Origin: Bradyrhizobium cajani
GTDB taxonomy: Bacteria > Pseudomonadota > Alphaproteobacteria > Rhizobiales > Xanthobacteraceae
NCBI RefSeq assembly: GCF_009759665.1
Contig: NZ_WQNE01000037.1
Coordinates: 1 to 64,000 of the forward strand
Direction: 5' to 3'
Length of the DNA stretch: 64,000 nt
Both the position numbers and the translations under genes were made by a program. Positions within the stretch are counted from its first letter, which is position 1; each line of letters starts with the position of its first letter. Below, one piece after another: positions 32,389 to 41,222 of this stretch. The notes below the pieces were generated by a model. That model did not search any database. It saw nothing but the letters and a program-made list of their open reading frames with translations, and was not told the origin of the DNA.

Positions 32389-33417
32389 ATGAGAACGCTG
32401 GCCCGTCTCGTCGCAATCGCGTTGGTGCTGACTTGTGGCCGTGCCTGGGCGGCGGACGAAATTGCACCCAACCGCAAGCCGGTGAGGGCCGTCGCCGATG
32501 CGCGGCTGTCGGTCGGCGGCCGGGGAATTCTGCCGCTCTATCTCTCCAGCGACTGGTCGATGCCGCTGCCGGCGATCTCGCGCGCGATCATCGTGCTGCA
32601 TGGGCGGCTGCGCAATGCCGACGAATATTATCTGTCGGCCAACACCGCGCAGCTCGCAGCGGGCGACGACGGCAAGCACGCGCTCATGATCGTGCCGCAG
32701 TTCCTGGCGGAGATCGATGTCGACGCGCACAAGCTGCCGGCCGATATGCTGCGCTGGTCGCTGGAGGGCTGGGAGGGCGGTGACGCCGCGCTGGCGCCCA
32801 ATCCGGTCTCCTCGTTCGAGGCGCTCGATGCGATCCTGGCAAAACTCTCCGACCGGCGGATCTTTCCGAACCTGAAGCAGGTCGTGGTCGCCGGCCATTC
32901 CGGCGGCGGCCAGGTCGCGCAGCGCTACGCCGTCGCCGGCAAGGGCGAGGCGCGGCTGTCGCGCCAGCACATCGAGATCCGCTATGTCGTCGCCAATCCC
33001 TCGTCCTACGCTTATTTCAGCGCCGAGCGGCCGGTGCCCGCCATGGCCGCATCCTGCCCTGGCTACAACAATTGGAAATATGGCATGGACGAGCGCCCGC
33101 CCTATCTTGCGGACGCAACGCCGGCCGCGCTCGAGCAGCGTTATGTCGAGCGCGAGGTGATCTATCTGCTCGGCACGCTCGACACCAATCCGGAGCACCA
33201 CGCGCTCGACAAGAGCTGCATGGCGAAGGCGCAAGGCCCCACGCGTTACGCCCGCGGCCACGCCTATGCGGACACGATGGCCAAGCGCGACCAGGGCACG
33301 CCCAATCATAGGGTTTGGGACATCCCTGGCGTCGGCCATGACGGCGACAAGATGCTGACCTCGAAATGCGGGCTCGCCGCGCTGTTCGATATTCCGGGCT
33401 GCGGCGCGGAGCGCTGA
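32389..33417 (+). CDS. Secreted alpha/beta-hydrolase-like protein
   Basis: 342 residues with signal peptide MRTLARLVAIALVLTCGRAWA. The nucleophile elbow VVVAGHSGGGQVAQRYAVAG is near residue 185, and a likely His is in DIPGVGHDGDKMLTS near the end. It resembles secreted esterases/lipases of unknown substrate. Periplasmic. It stands alone, with an AT-rich leader (32300-32388), and is followed 49 bp later by the RraA-like gene; whether they form a unit is unclear. Confidence 0.75.
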   Translation: MRTLARLVAIALVLTCGRAWAADEIAPNRKPVRAVADARLSVGGRGILPLYLSSDWSMPLPAISRAIIVLHGRLRNADEYYLSANTAQLAAGDDGKHALMIVPQFLAEIDVDAHKLPADMLRWSLEGWEGGDAALAPNPVSSFEALDAILAKLSDRRIFPNLKQVVVAGHSGGGQVAQRYAVAGKGEARLSRQHIEIRYVVANPSSYAYFSAERPVPAMAASCPGYNNWKYGMDERPPYLADATPAALEQRYVEREVIYLLGTLDTNPEHHALDKSCMAKAQGPTRYARGHAYADTMAKRDQGTPNHRVWDIPGVGHDGDKMLTSKCGLAALFDIPGCGAER

Positions 33418-33466
33418 CGCGGCGGGCGCACGCCGAGTAAGAAAGATCACGGAAGGATTTTAGGAC

Positions 33467-34105
33467 ATGACGATCACCATCGCCGCGAACAGCGTGCCGA
33501 AGCCGCCCGCCGACATCATCGAGGGCTTTCGCGGTGCACCGACCTCGGTCATCTCAGACAATCTCGCCCGGCTGCCGGGCGCGGTGGGGCTGAAGCCCTA
33601 TCATCGCGGCGGCAAGCTGGTGGGCACGGCCTTCACGGTGCGCACGCGTCCCGGCGACAATCTCGCCATCCACCGCGCGCTCGAGCTGGTCGGTCCCGGC
33701 GACGTCATCGTGGTCGATGGCGGCGGCGACGAGACGCGGGCGCTGGTCGGCGAGATCATGAAGAACATCGCGCAGTGGCGCAAAGCCGAAGGCTACGTCA
33801 TCGACGGCGCGATCCGCGACGTCGCGGCCTTCGCCGCTGACGACTTCCCCTGCTATGCCCGCGCCGTGATCCATCGCGGCCCCTACAAGAACGGCCCCGG
33901 CGAGATCAACGTGCCCGTGACGATCGGCGGCAGCGTGATCTCGCCCGGCGACATCGTCGTCGGCGACGAGGACGGGGTGGTGTCGTTCCCGGCCGCGGGC
34001 GCCGCGGCGCTGCTGGACGCCGTGCGCGCCCAGGTCGCGCGCGAGGAGGAGACCATGAAGGCGATCCGCGAAGGGCGTTACCAGGGCTCGTATGGAAAGT
34101 CCTGA
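33467..34105 (+). CDS. RraA/HMG-aldolase family protein
   Basis: 212 residues. The GDVIVVDGGGDETRALVGEIM segment and AEGYVIDGAIRDVAAFAADD contain the conserved GxxIDGxxRD motif; the Arg and Asp are the pyruvate- and metal-binding residues in 4-hydroxy-4-methyl-2-oxoglutarate aldolases. Many bacterial members cleave or decarboxylate 4-carboxy-4-hydroxy-2-oxo acids in aromatic breakdown, while others only inhibit RNase E (RraA). The neighbouring cupin and Bug-type binding-protein genes favour the catabolic role, an inference. Confidence 0.85.
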   Translation: MTITIAANSVPKPPADIIEGFRGAPTSVISDNLARLPGAVGLKPYHRGGKLVGTAFTVRTRPGDNLAIHRALELVGPGDVIVVDGGGDETRALVGEIMKNIAQWRKAEGYVIDGAIRDVAAFAADDFPCYARAVIHRGPYKNGPGEINVPVTIGGSVISPGDIVVGDEDGVVSFPAAGAAALLDAVRAQVAREEETMKAIREGRYQGSYGKS

Positions 34106-34130
34106 TCACAGAAACGCAAGGGAGAGTAGC

Positions 34131-34502
34131 GTGAGCCAGAAGGACGAATTCCACAACGTCGATAATCCCGATGACGGCCTGTTCCGCGAGCTCGCCGCCG
34201 GCGTGACCACGCGCATCTTCTCCGGCGAGCAGGCGATGCTGTCGGTGGTGACGCTGGCGCCGCATGCGCAGGGCACGCTGCATCATCACCCCGAGGAGCA
34301 GTGGGGCGTGCTGCTCGACGGCTCCGCCATCCGCGTCCAGGGCGACGAGGAAATCCCGGTGAAGAAGGGCGATTTCTGGCGTACGCCCGGCAACGTGCCG
34401 CACACCATGCGCGCCGGCCCCGACGGTGCCCGCGTGCTGGACATCTTCAGCCCGCCTCGGCCAGAATACAGAAAAGCGGGGTCGGGCTTCGGGACGACCT
34501 AA
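34131..34502 (+). CDS. Cupin-domain protein
   Basis: 123 residues from GTG at 34131, with GGGAGAG upstream; an ATG at 34092 overlaps the RraA gene. The two cupin motifs are LHHHPEEQWGVLLDG and PGNVPHTMRAGPDGAR, so three His and a Glu can hold a metal. Small single-domain cupins act as isomerases or dioxygenases on small acids; substrate unknown. It sits between the RraA-like and Bug-type genes. Confidence 0.87.
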   Translation: MSQKDEFHNVDNPDDGLFRELAAGVTTRIFSGEQAMLSVVTLAPHAQGTLHHHPEEQWGVLLDGSAIRVQGDEEIPVKKGDFWRTPGNVPHTMRAGPDGARVLDIFSPPRPEYRKAGSGFGTT

Positions 34503-34532
34503 AGCGCTTCGCGCTTTGGGATATTTTCTTGA

Positions 34533-34577
34533 GCATGATCTTTTCGGAAAACCGCTGCACACTTTTCCGGATCATGC
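34533..34577. repeat. Rhizobiales-type repeat (GCATGATC ... GATCATGC)
   Basis: GCATGATC-TTTTCGGAAAA and CTTTTCCGGATCATGC form an inverted pair around ACCGCTGCACA. This element, with AAAGCGCTTCGCGCTTT just upstream (34501-34517), is one I recognise as a very common intergenic repeat in Bradyrhizobium. It lies between the cupin and Bug genes. Confidence 0.8.
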
Positions 34578-34627
34578 GCTAGCGCCAAAGAGCAAAAGCC
34601 AGGCGCAAGATAAAAAGGGAGGGAATC

Positions 34628-35584
34628 ATGACGATCACACGACGCATGCTGCTGGCCGCGCCCGCCATCCTCGCGATGGCACCGGCGGTGGCCCAGGCTT
34701 CGAAAATCACGCTGGTGGTGCCGTTCCCGCCGGGCGGCTCGACCGATGCGATGGCGCGACTGCTCCAGAGCCATCTGCAAACCAAGCTTGGCCGCATCGT
34801 CGTGGTGGAGAACAAGTCGGGCGCCGCCGGCGCCCTCGGAGCGGCGCAAGTCGCAAAAAGCCCGGCGGACGGCTCGTCGTTCTTGGTCACCTTCGATTCC
34901 CACGCCGTGATCCCGTCCATCCTCGACAAGCCGCCGGTCGACGTCGAGCGCGAGCTGATGCCGGTTCTGCTGATCGGCACCGCGCCTTACGTCATCGCGG
35001 CGGGCGCCGGCCGTCCCTACAAGAGCTTCGCCGACGTGGTGGCTGCCTGCAAGGCGACCCCCGGCGCGGTGAAATACGCCTCCGTCGGCATCGGCACGCT
35101 CGGCCATCTCGCCATGACCGTGCTCGGCACCAAGGCCGGTGTCGAGATCATGCACGTACCCTACCGCGGCGGCGGTCCGGCCATGAACGATGTGCTCGGC
35201 GGCCATGTCGATCTGATCGCGGGGTCGGCGGCGCTGGTCTCAGCCCAGCTCGGCACCAATATGTTGCGGCCGATCCTGCAGCTCGGCCGCGAACGGCTGC
35301 CCGGGCTGCCGGATACGCCGACCGCGATCGAGGCGGGATTTCCGGATTTCGAGACGCTGGCCTGGTGGGGCATCTTCGCGCCCACGGGCACGCCGCCTGA
35401 TGTCGTCTCGGCCATGGCGACGGCGTCCAGGGAGATCCTGAGCGAGCCCGCGACCGCCGCCCAGCTCAAGGAGACGCAACAGATGACACTGCTGCTCCAG
35501 GATGGTCCCGCCTTCAAGACCTTCTTCGACAAGCAGGTCGCCTATTGGGGCAAGGTGGTGAAGGACAATAATATCAGGGCATGA
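34628..35584 (+). CDS. Bug-family (TctC-type) solute-binding protein
   Basis: 318 residues. Signal peptide with a Tat-like start (ITRRMLLAAPAILAMAPAVAQA), then ITLVVPFPPGGSTDAMARLL, the typical TTT/Bug opening, and IMHVPYRGGGPAMNDVLGGH. Bug proteins bind carboxylates for tripartite tricarboxylate transporters or act as orphan sensors. No TctA/TctB genes are adjacent. It follows the RraA-cupin pair and may bind the acid that those enzymes process. Confidence 0.9.
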   Translation: MTITRRMLLAAPAILAMAPAVAQASKITLVVPFPPGGSTDAMARLLQSHLQTKLGRIVVVENKSGAAGALGAAQVAKSPADGSSFLVTFDSHAVIPSILDKPPVDVERELMPVLLIGTAPYVIAAGAGRPYKSFADVVAACKATPGAVKYASVGIGTLGHLAMTVLGTKAGVEIMHVPYRGGGPAMNDVLGGHVDLIAGSAALVSAQLGTNMLRPILQLGRERLPGLPDTPTAIEAGFPDFETLAWWGIFAPTGTPPDVVSAMATASREILSEPATAAQLKETQQMTLLLQDGPAFKTFFDKQVAYWGKVVKDNNIRA

Positions 35585-35638
35585 GGTCTCTTCCCGGGAC
35601 ACCATCCCAGGTCCAGTGCACTCGCGCGGGCTTGAGCG

Positions 35639-35932
35639 TCAGAGCATCTTGCTGACGATATTAGTCATATCCGCTGCCGAGAACGCGCGCAGCGTTTCGG
35701 AGCGGATATTGCCGAGTGCGCTGACACTGAGGCCGAGCGACATTGCGGCAACCTCATCCGGAGCTTCGAGAACGGTCACAACGTCATATCGTCCCTGCGT
35801 CCAGACGATCTCTTTCACGGTCACGCCGAACGATTTGGCCATCTCCTTGAAGGCCTCGGCCCGCTTCGGCGAGTCCTTGACGTTGCGGACTCCCTGATCA
35901 GTGAAATTTCCCAGCACGACATAGGTCACCAT
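35639..35932 (-). CDS. GYD-domain protein
   Basis: 97 residues. TYVVLGNFTDQGVRNVKDSP, then VTVKEIVWTQGRYDVVTVLE, is the GYD domain, named after a Gly-Tyr-Asp motif and here seen as QGRYDVV. It has a ferredoxin-like fold and is of unknown activity. It is convergent with the Bug gene and isolated. Confidence 0.87.
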   Translation of the reverse strand: MVTYVVLGNFTDQGVRNVKDSPKRAEAFKEMAKSFGVTVKEIVWTQGRYDVVTVLEAPDEVAAMSLGLSVSALGNIRSETLRAFSAADMTNIVSKML

Positions 35933-36056
35933 GGCCGTCCTCCCTGGTTAGAACCCAGATGCCATTCTCGCTTGAGGAAACCGCGCCGAGCTTGCCACAG
36001 CGCCTGAGACAGCGCTACCTGCACCTTGGGGAACGTCAGCGACCGCGACTTATGCG

Positions 36057-36410
36057 TCAGGACAACGGCCGCGCGAAACTGAGCTCATGGCCGTCCGGGT
36101 CGGTGAGATGGAAATAGCGCTCGCCCCATTCCGCATCGCGCGGTGTCGTCGACGGATGCCACCCGGCGGCGCATGCGCGCTCATAGGTTTCGTCGACATC
36201 GGCGACGTAGAAGATGACGCGGCCCCACCAGGACCAGCGCTTGTCGTCCGGCTGTGCCGTCAAGTTGAGATAGCCGGTGCCGGCACGAAAGCTGGTGAAT
36301 GCCGCGGCTTCGCCGCCATAAAGGAGCTCAAACCCCAGCGAGCGGTAGAAATGCACGGCACGCCCCATGTCATGCGTGCCGAGGGTGATGGCGCTGATGC
36401 TTTCGATCAT
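36057..36410 (-). CDS. VOC/glyoxalase-family protein
   Basis: 117 residues, start MIESISAITLGTHDMGRAVH. It has the single-VOC pattern: ITLGTHDMGRAVHFYRSLGF at the start, TAQPDDKRWSWWGRVIFYVADVDE in the middle and RYFHLTDPDGHELSFARP at the end, which holds a His/Glu metal-ligand pair. It probably works as a dimer as a lyase, dioxygenase or resistance protein. Substrate not predicted. Confidence 0.88.
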   Translation of the reverse strand: MIESISAITLGTHDMGRAVHFYRSLGFELLYGGEAAAFTSFRAGTGYLNLTAQPDDKRWSWWGRVIFYVADVDETYERACAAGWHPSTTPRDAEWGERYFHLTDPDGHELSFARPLS

Positions 36411-36549
36411 GTGAGCTGCTCCGCCGAGAGGGGTCTGGAAGCGATTGTACAGCCGCCTTGTTCGGGGTTGACGATGATCCGCCTTGCGGCTGGCGAACCC
36501 TATGCTGCTCTGCTATGAGGGGCCGAACCCGCCGGCCGGCGGGTTCCGC

Positions 36550-36626
36550 GGTCCCGTAGCTCAGCCGGATAGAGCGACGGTTTCCTAAACCGTAGGTCGG
36601 AAGTTCGAGTCTTCCCGGGATCGCCA
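36550..36626 (+). tRNA. tRNA-Arg (anticodon CCU)
   Basis: 77 bases including the encoded CCA. The acceptor stem GGTCCCG pairs with CGGGATC (one G-U pair), the D arm is GCTCAGCCGGATAGAGC, the anticodon stem ACGGT/ACCGT encloses the loop TTCCTAA with anticodon CCT, and the T arm is GGAAGTTCGAGTCTTCC. It decodes AGG. Single gene, no neighbouring tRNA. Positions 36627-36896 downstream hold no recognisable feature and no integrase. Confidence 0.97.
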
Positions 36627-36896
36627 TTATCTCAGATACTTAGCGTATCGCTCGCCGGACCCTCGGCCCTGCCCCACGCACCTTTTCCCGCTTCGCAGCT
36701 TCGGCTTCAGCATCGTTCGCTCGCTGCGCCCCGCGGGTGGCAATGGCGCGGCAGCCGGCTAGCAGAAGAGTAGCGAAAGGACTATCGTACTCGCTCTTTG
36801 GTTGAATATCTGGCAGCCCTGTTCATAGCGAAGCAGCTTGCCGCGATCATTTCTGCGGGGCCGCCCTCATCATCATTCTTTCAGGACATTTTGGCC

Positions 36897-38024
36897 GTGA
36901 CCAAGCAAAAGCCGAGCGGAAGCGACCGGAACGGGCCGGGTCCCTTTCTGGACGACAATAGAGATTTCGAGCGCTGGCTGCGCTCCCAGTGCAAGGTCGT
37001 CGAACACGACCTCGACGAGAAGCACGAAAAGATGAAAGACGACCCGTTCGTCTTCCTTCGTGCAACCTTCTTCCGCTGGGCCAGGTGCATCGAAGCGCTC
37101 TGTCCGGAGTTGAAGGACGCACCGCGCGTGCCGTCGGTGGGCGACACCCATATCGAAAATTTCGGAACCTGGCGCGACGCGGAGGGGCGCCTCGTCTGGG
37201 GCGTCAACGATTTCGATGAAGCCGCAACCATTGCCTATCCCTTCGATCTCGTGCGCCTTGCAACGAGCGCCCGGCTCGCGCCAAAGGCCAGGAAGAAGAA
37301 GGCGAGGGCCATGACCCACGTCGGCAATGGCGACGCCGCAAAGGCGATTCTCGACGGTTACAAGAAGGGTCTGATGCGGCCGCAGCCCTCGCTCCTCGAT
37401 GAGCAGGCGAGCTGGATGCGCGTTTACGTGACATGCACCGATGACGAGCGCCGCGAGTTCTGGGATGAGGTGAAGAAATATCCGCGAGCCAAGCCACCAT
37501 CTCCCGTTGCCGCAGTGCTCCGCAAGAAATTGCCGCCTGAGGCCTCGTTTGGTCACTTCGCGATGCGCGTGGCAGGTGTCGGCAGCTTGGGCCGTCCGCG
37601 TTTCCTCGCCATCGCCGAATGGCGCGGTGGCAAGGTCGTCAGGGAGGCCAAGGCGCTGGTGCCGTCGGCCTGGGATTGGGCGCATGACCAGCAGGGCAAG
37701 CTGCGCTTTCTCGATCTCGCAAAAGGTCGGTATCGAGCCCCCGATCCGCACCTCGCGCTCGAGCGTCAAGGCCGGTTCGTGATCCGGCGCCTCGCGCCCG
37801 ACTCCCGCAAGATCAATCTTGGAGATCACGCGAACATGAGGCTGGAGCTCGATCTGCTCAACGTCATGGGCTTCGACATCGGCGCCATTCATGCCGCCCA
37901 GGGCACGTCGGAGAGGATCGTCGCAGACCTGAGAAAGCGTGACGATGCTTGGCTCCATGTCGCCGCAAAGGCCGCTGCTGCGTTCGTCGAAGATGATTTC
38001 AGCGAGTGGCGCAGGCACGGTTGA
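36897..38024 (+). CDS. DUF2252 domain-containing protein
   Basis: 375 residues from GTG at 36897 (AGGAC upstream); a TTG at 36798 would add 33 residues. The motif VPSVGDTHIENFGTWRDAEG is the kinase-like HxxN/D segment of DUF2252, followed by VNDFDEAATIAYPFDLVRLA. This resembles an aminoglycoside-phosphotransferase-like catalytic loop, so kinase-type activity is possible, but substrate is unknown. The C-terminal region contains HANMRLELDLLNVMGFDIGA. It is isolated, with no operon partner. Confidence 0.82.
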   Translation: MTKQKPSGSDRNGPGPFLDDNRDFERWLRSQCKVVEHDLDEKHEKMKDDPFVFLRATFFRWARCIEALCPELKDAPRVPSVGDTHIENFGTWRDAEGRLVWGVNDFDEAATIAYPFDLVRLATSARLAPKARKKKARAMTHVGNGDAAKAILDGYKKGLMRPQPSLLDEQASWMRVYVTCTDDERREFWDEVKKYPRAKPPSPVAAVLRKKLPPEASFGHFAMRVAGVGSLGRPRFLAIAEWRGGKVVREAKALVPSAWDWAHDQQGKLRFLDLAKGRYRAPDPHLALERQGRFVIRRLAPDSRKINLGDHANMRLELDLLNVMGFDIGAIHAAQGTSERIVADLRKRDDAWLHVAAKAAAAFVEDDFSEWRRHG

Positions 38025-38161
38025 CCGGTGAGCGACGGGCTCCGGTCTCGATCATCCCCGCGCTTTGCCTGGTTGGTGCAAGATTTGCTATAGGCAATTT
38101 GATCGCGGCAGGAAGCGGCTCGGCCCGCACCCGCCATGCCCTGCCAATCCCGGAGACAATG

Positions 38162-39301
38162 ATGCCTTTCGACTTGATCCTGCGCGGGGGGCGGGTGATC
38201 GACCCGTCCCAGAAGCTCGATGCCGTGACCGATGTGGCCTTTGCGGGCGGCAAGGTAGCGGCGATCGGCAGCGCCCTGAAGGCGGATCCGGGCACCGACG
38301 TGCGCGACGTCCCGCAGCTCATCGTGACGCCGGGGCTGATCGATCTCCACACCCACGTCTATTGGGGCGGCACCTCGCTCGGCATCGATGCCGAGGAATT
38401 CTGCCGCCTCTCCGGCGTCACCACCGCCATCGACACCGGCAGCGCGGGCCCCGGTAACTTTGCCGGCTTCCGCAAGCATGTGATCGAGCCGAGCCAGGTC
38501 CGCATCCTCGCCTATCTGCACGTTTCGCATGCAGGCATCTTCGGCTTCTCGCACCGGATCATGGTCGGCGAGAGCGAGGAGTTGCGGCTGATGAATCCGA
38601 TCGAGGCGGCCAAGGTGGCCGATGCCAACCGCGACCTCATCGTCGGCATCAAGGTGCGCGTCGGCCTGCACTCCTCGGGCACGTCGGGGACAGTGCCGCT
38701 CGACATCGCGCTCCAGGTTGCCGACGAGGTCGGCATGCCCCTGATGGCGCATATCGACCATCCGCCGCCGAGCTACGAGGAGGTGCTGGCGCGCCTGCGT
38801 CCCGGCGACGTGCTCACCCATGCGTTCCGTCCCTTCCCCAACACGCCGGCGACTGCGCAGGGCACGGTGAAGAAGGCGGTGCTGGACGCCCGCGAGCGCG
38901 GCGTGCTGTTCGACATCGGCCACGGCAAGGGCTCGTTCGCGTTCAAGACCGCGCGCGCCATGCTCGCCAATGGCTTCTATCCGGACACGATCTCGTCCGA
39001 CATCCACATGCTGTGCATCGACGGTCCGGCCTACGACCAGGTCACGACCATGTCGAAATTCCTGTGCATGGGCATGGAACTGTCGGATGTGATTGCGGCC
39101 TCGACGGTGAATGCGGCAATGGCGCTGCGGCGCCCCGAACTCGGCAGCCTCAAGCCGGGCAGCGTCGGCGACGCCACGCTGATCTCGGTGAGGGCGGGCC
39201 AGTTCGATTATGAAGACGCCGTCGGCGAGCACCTGATCGGCGATCGCAAGATCGTCTCGGAGGGCGTCGTCATCGGCGGCCGCTGGTGGCATCCGAAGTG
39301 A
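38162..39301 (+). CDS. Amidohydrolase/deacetylase family metallohydrolase
   Basis: 379 residues from the second ATG (38162) of a tandem ATGATG, with GGAGA upstream. GGRVIDPSQKLDAVTDVAF starts the composite beta-sandwich, DLHTHVYWGG holds two metal-binding His, GIKVRVG provides the probable carboxylated Lys, and later His residues are in MAHIDHPPP and FDIGHGKGSF; Asp in ISSDIHMLC completes the site. It would be a cytoplasmic binuclear hydrolase of an amide or cyclic amide. Substrate is not assigned. It is preceded by the DUF2252 gene and followed by a convergent hydrolase gene. Confidence 0.88.
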   Translation: MPFDLILRGGRVIDPSQKLDAVTDVAFAGGKVAAIGSALKADPGTDVRDVPQLIVTPGLIDLHTHVYWGGTSLGIDAEEFCRLSGVTTAIDTGSAGPGNFAGFRKHVIEPSQVRILAYLHVSHAGIFGFSHRIMVGESEELRLMNPIEAAKVADANRDLIVGIKVRVGLHSSGTSGTVPLDIALQVADEVGMPLMAHIDHPPPSYEEVLARLRPGDVLTHAFRPFPNTPATAQGTVKKAVLDARERGVLFDIGHGKGSFAFKTARAMLANGFYPDTISSDIHMLCIDGPAYDQVTTMSKFLCMGMELSDVIAASTVNAAMALRRPELGSLKPGSVGDATLISVRAGQFDYEDAVGEHLIGDRKIVSEGVVIGGRWWHPK

Positions 39302-39335
39302 CCGGCGCTCACGGATGGTGAGCGCCGTCACGGGC

Positions 39336-40061
39336 TCAGTCGCGTCCCGCCTCCATGATGGCCCTGGCGAGGCGTGCCGGATCGGAGAAGCACAGTTCGT
39401 GGCTTCCCGGCACCTGCACCAGGCGGAACAGGCCGAGCTTCTCCGACAGCCGCGGATGCCAGGAATAGCTGTGCGGCAGCGCGGTGTCCTCGGTGCAGTT
39501 GATGTAGGACTTTGCCAGCGGCATCTCGGCCGGGTTGGCCTTGAGCGCGATCTTGTCGCTGAAGGTCGCGAGCGGATGCGGATTGAGCACGTCGTAGGCG
39601 CGCTGCGCCGTCTCCAGGTCGGCATCGTTGATGAAGGCCTCGCGCCAGATCGGGAATGGCAGCACCACGGAGCCGTCGCCGCGTTCGGCCGCGATCATGT
39701 CGAACAGGCCGATGTAGTGCGGGGGCACCATGTCGTTGAGCGACTCGCCATTGTTGGGCACGAAGGCGTTCCAGTAGACCAGGCGGCGGATGCGTTCGGG
39801 CACGAGGTCCGCGACGCCGGTGATGACCATGCCGCCATAGGAATGGCCAAGCAGGATCACGTCCTTAAGATTGTTCTCGGCGAGATAGTCGGCGATCGAC
39901 AGGATCGCCTGCTTCAATCCCGTCGTCTTGGCATCGCCCGGGCGATTGCCCTTGATGGTCGGCGTATGGACCTGATGGCCGGCCGCACGAATGGGCGCGG
40001 CAACGGGTTCGAGCTCGGCTCCGGTGTGCCAGGCGCCGTGGACGAGGACGTAGGTCGACAT
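39336..40061 (-). CDS. Alpha/beta hydrolase (methyl esterase/salicylate-type fold)
   Basis: 241 residues, start MSTYVLVHGAWHTGAELEPV. Oxyanion motif VLVHGAW, nucleophile elbow LLGHSYGGMVI and final His in VQVPGSHELCFS. The short form without signal peptide fits cytoplasmic esterases of the HNL/MES-like group. It is divergent from an AraC-type regulator 155 bp away, which probably controls it. Substrate unknown, perhaps an ester of a small aromatic or aliphatic acid. Confidence 0.88.
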   Translation of the reverse strand: MSTYVLVHGAWHTGAELEPVAAPIRAAGHQVHTPTIKGNRPGDAKTTGLKQAILSIADYLAENNLKDVILLGHSYGGMVITGVADLVPERIRRLVYWNAFVPNNGESLNDMVPPHYIGLFDMIAAERGDGSVVLPFPIWREAFINDADLETAQRAYDVLNPHPLATFSDKIALKANPAEMPLAKSYINCTEDTALPHSYSWHPRLSEKLGLFRLVQVPGSHELCFSDPARLARAIMEAGRD

Positions 40062-40216
40062 ATTGTGGCTCCCTTGGAAGATTGGTTAGATCGGTGCGGC
40101 AATGGCCTTGCCGGGTTCTGGCCGGCTGCAAGCCGGTCTTGATTGCAGGCATATTGAACCGATCGGGAGCCGCGCGCTTGTCCCGCGCTGAACCGGATTG
40201 GTCTCGGAGCGAACTG

Positions 40217-41197
40217 ATGGAGCAGGTCAATCCCACAGGCCGGCCGCGGCATGTGATCTGGAATACCGCGGAGACCCGGCCGGACGAGCAGTTCGCCTAT
40301 TACCGCGAGGCCATCTGCCAGGCGTTCATGAACCTGACGCCGGAATCGGCGACCATGTCCCGTTTTCCGGCGACGGTCGAGACGATCAGGCTGGGCGCCG
40401 GCGCGATCAACCGCGTGGTGTTTCCCGAGCACACCGTGAATCGGTCGCGGGCCGACATCGCGGCGTCGGGCGAGAGTTGCTTCTATCTCAACTTCAAGCT
40501 CACCGGCCGCTGCCGTATGCTCCAGGGCGACCGCGAGGTCAGCCTGTCGCGCGGTCAGGTCGGGATCGTCGACAGCGATCGGGAGGTCACGCTGCTGCAT
40601 GACCGTGGTCCGACGCTGGAGGTCGCTTCGTTCTGGGTACCGTCGCGTGCCCTGCGCGACCGGCTGCCGCATTCGTTCGATTTCGGCGCGGAGCGCGTTT
40701 CCGACGATCCCCATGTCGGCCACCTCATCGTCGAGACCGCACGCTCCTTGAATTCCGGCGCGCTGCGGATGACGGAGGAGGACAGCGTCCGGCTGTTCGA
40801 CGTGCTGCTCGACCTCGTTGCGCTGAGCCTGTCGCGGCGCTCCCGGGCTCGCGCAGCGGAGTCCGTCAATTTTACGGACGCGACCGGGCTCGCATTGCGG
40901 CGTGCCGTTCACGAGCGGCTCCGCAAGCCGGGGCTGACGGTCGCGGCGGTCGCGGGCGCCGTTGGCATCAGCGAGCGCTATGTGCACAAGCTGTTCGAGC
41001 GCTCCGGCACGACGTTTTCGGACTATGTCATGGGGCGTCGCCTCGACGGTGCCGCGGCCGACCTGAAGGATCCGGCACTGGGTGGCCGCGAGATCGGCAC
41101 GATCGCCTTCGACTGGGGATTTTCCGATCTCTCCCATTTCACCCGGCGCTTCAAGCAGCGCTTCGGCTGCCGGCCCCGGGACTGGCGAAGTCACTGA
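40217..41197 (+). CDS. AraC-family transcriptional regulator
   Basis: 326 residues from ATG at 40217 (GGAG upstream). The N-terminal half (AraC-binding-like, SCFYLNFKLTGRCRMLQGDR) would sense a ligand; the C-terminal HTH has two helices, LTVAAVAGAVGISERYVHKL and IGTIAFDWGFSDLSHFTRRF, followed by KQRFGCRPRDWR. Probably an activator of the divergent hydrolase gene. The intergenic region 40062-40216 holds no operator that I can define. Confidence 0.92.
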   Translation: MEQVNPTGRPRHVIWNTAETRPDEQFAYYREAICQAFMNLTPESATMSRFPATVETIRLGAGAINRVVFPEHTVNRSRADIAASGESCFYLNFKLTGRCRMLQGDREVSLSRGQVGIVDSDREVTLLHDRGPTLEVASFWVPSRALRDRLPHSFDFGAERVSDDPHVGHLIVETARSLNSGALRMTEEDSVRLFDVLLDLVALSLSRRSRARAAESVNFTDATGLALRRAVHERLRKPGLTVAAVAGAVGISERYVHKLFERSGTTFSDYVMGRRLDGAAADLKDPALGGREIGTIAFDWGFSDLSHFTRRFKQRFGCRPRDWRSH

Positions 41198-41222
41198 GCT
41201 CCGCAGGTCGCGCCTGCCTGGT

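Noticed and set aside
36550-36900. tRNA-Arg as an integration site of a genomic island
   Set aside because: No integrase gene or direct repeat of the tRNA 3' end was found downstream within the window, and downstream genes have the same composition as the rest.
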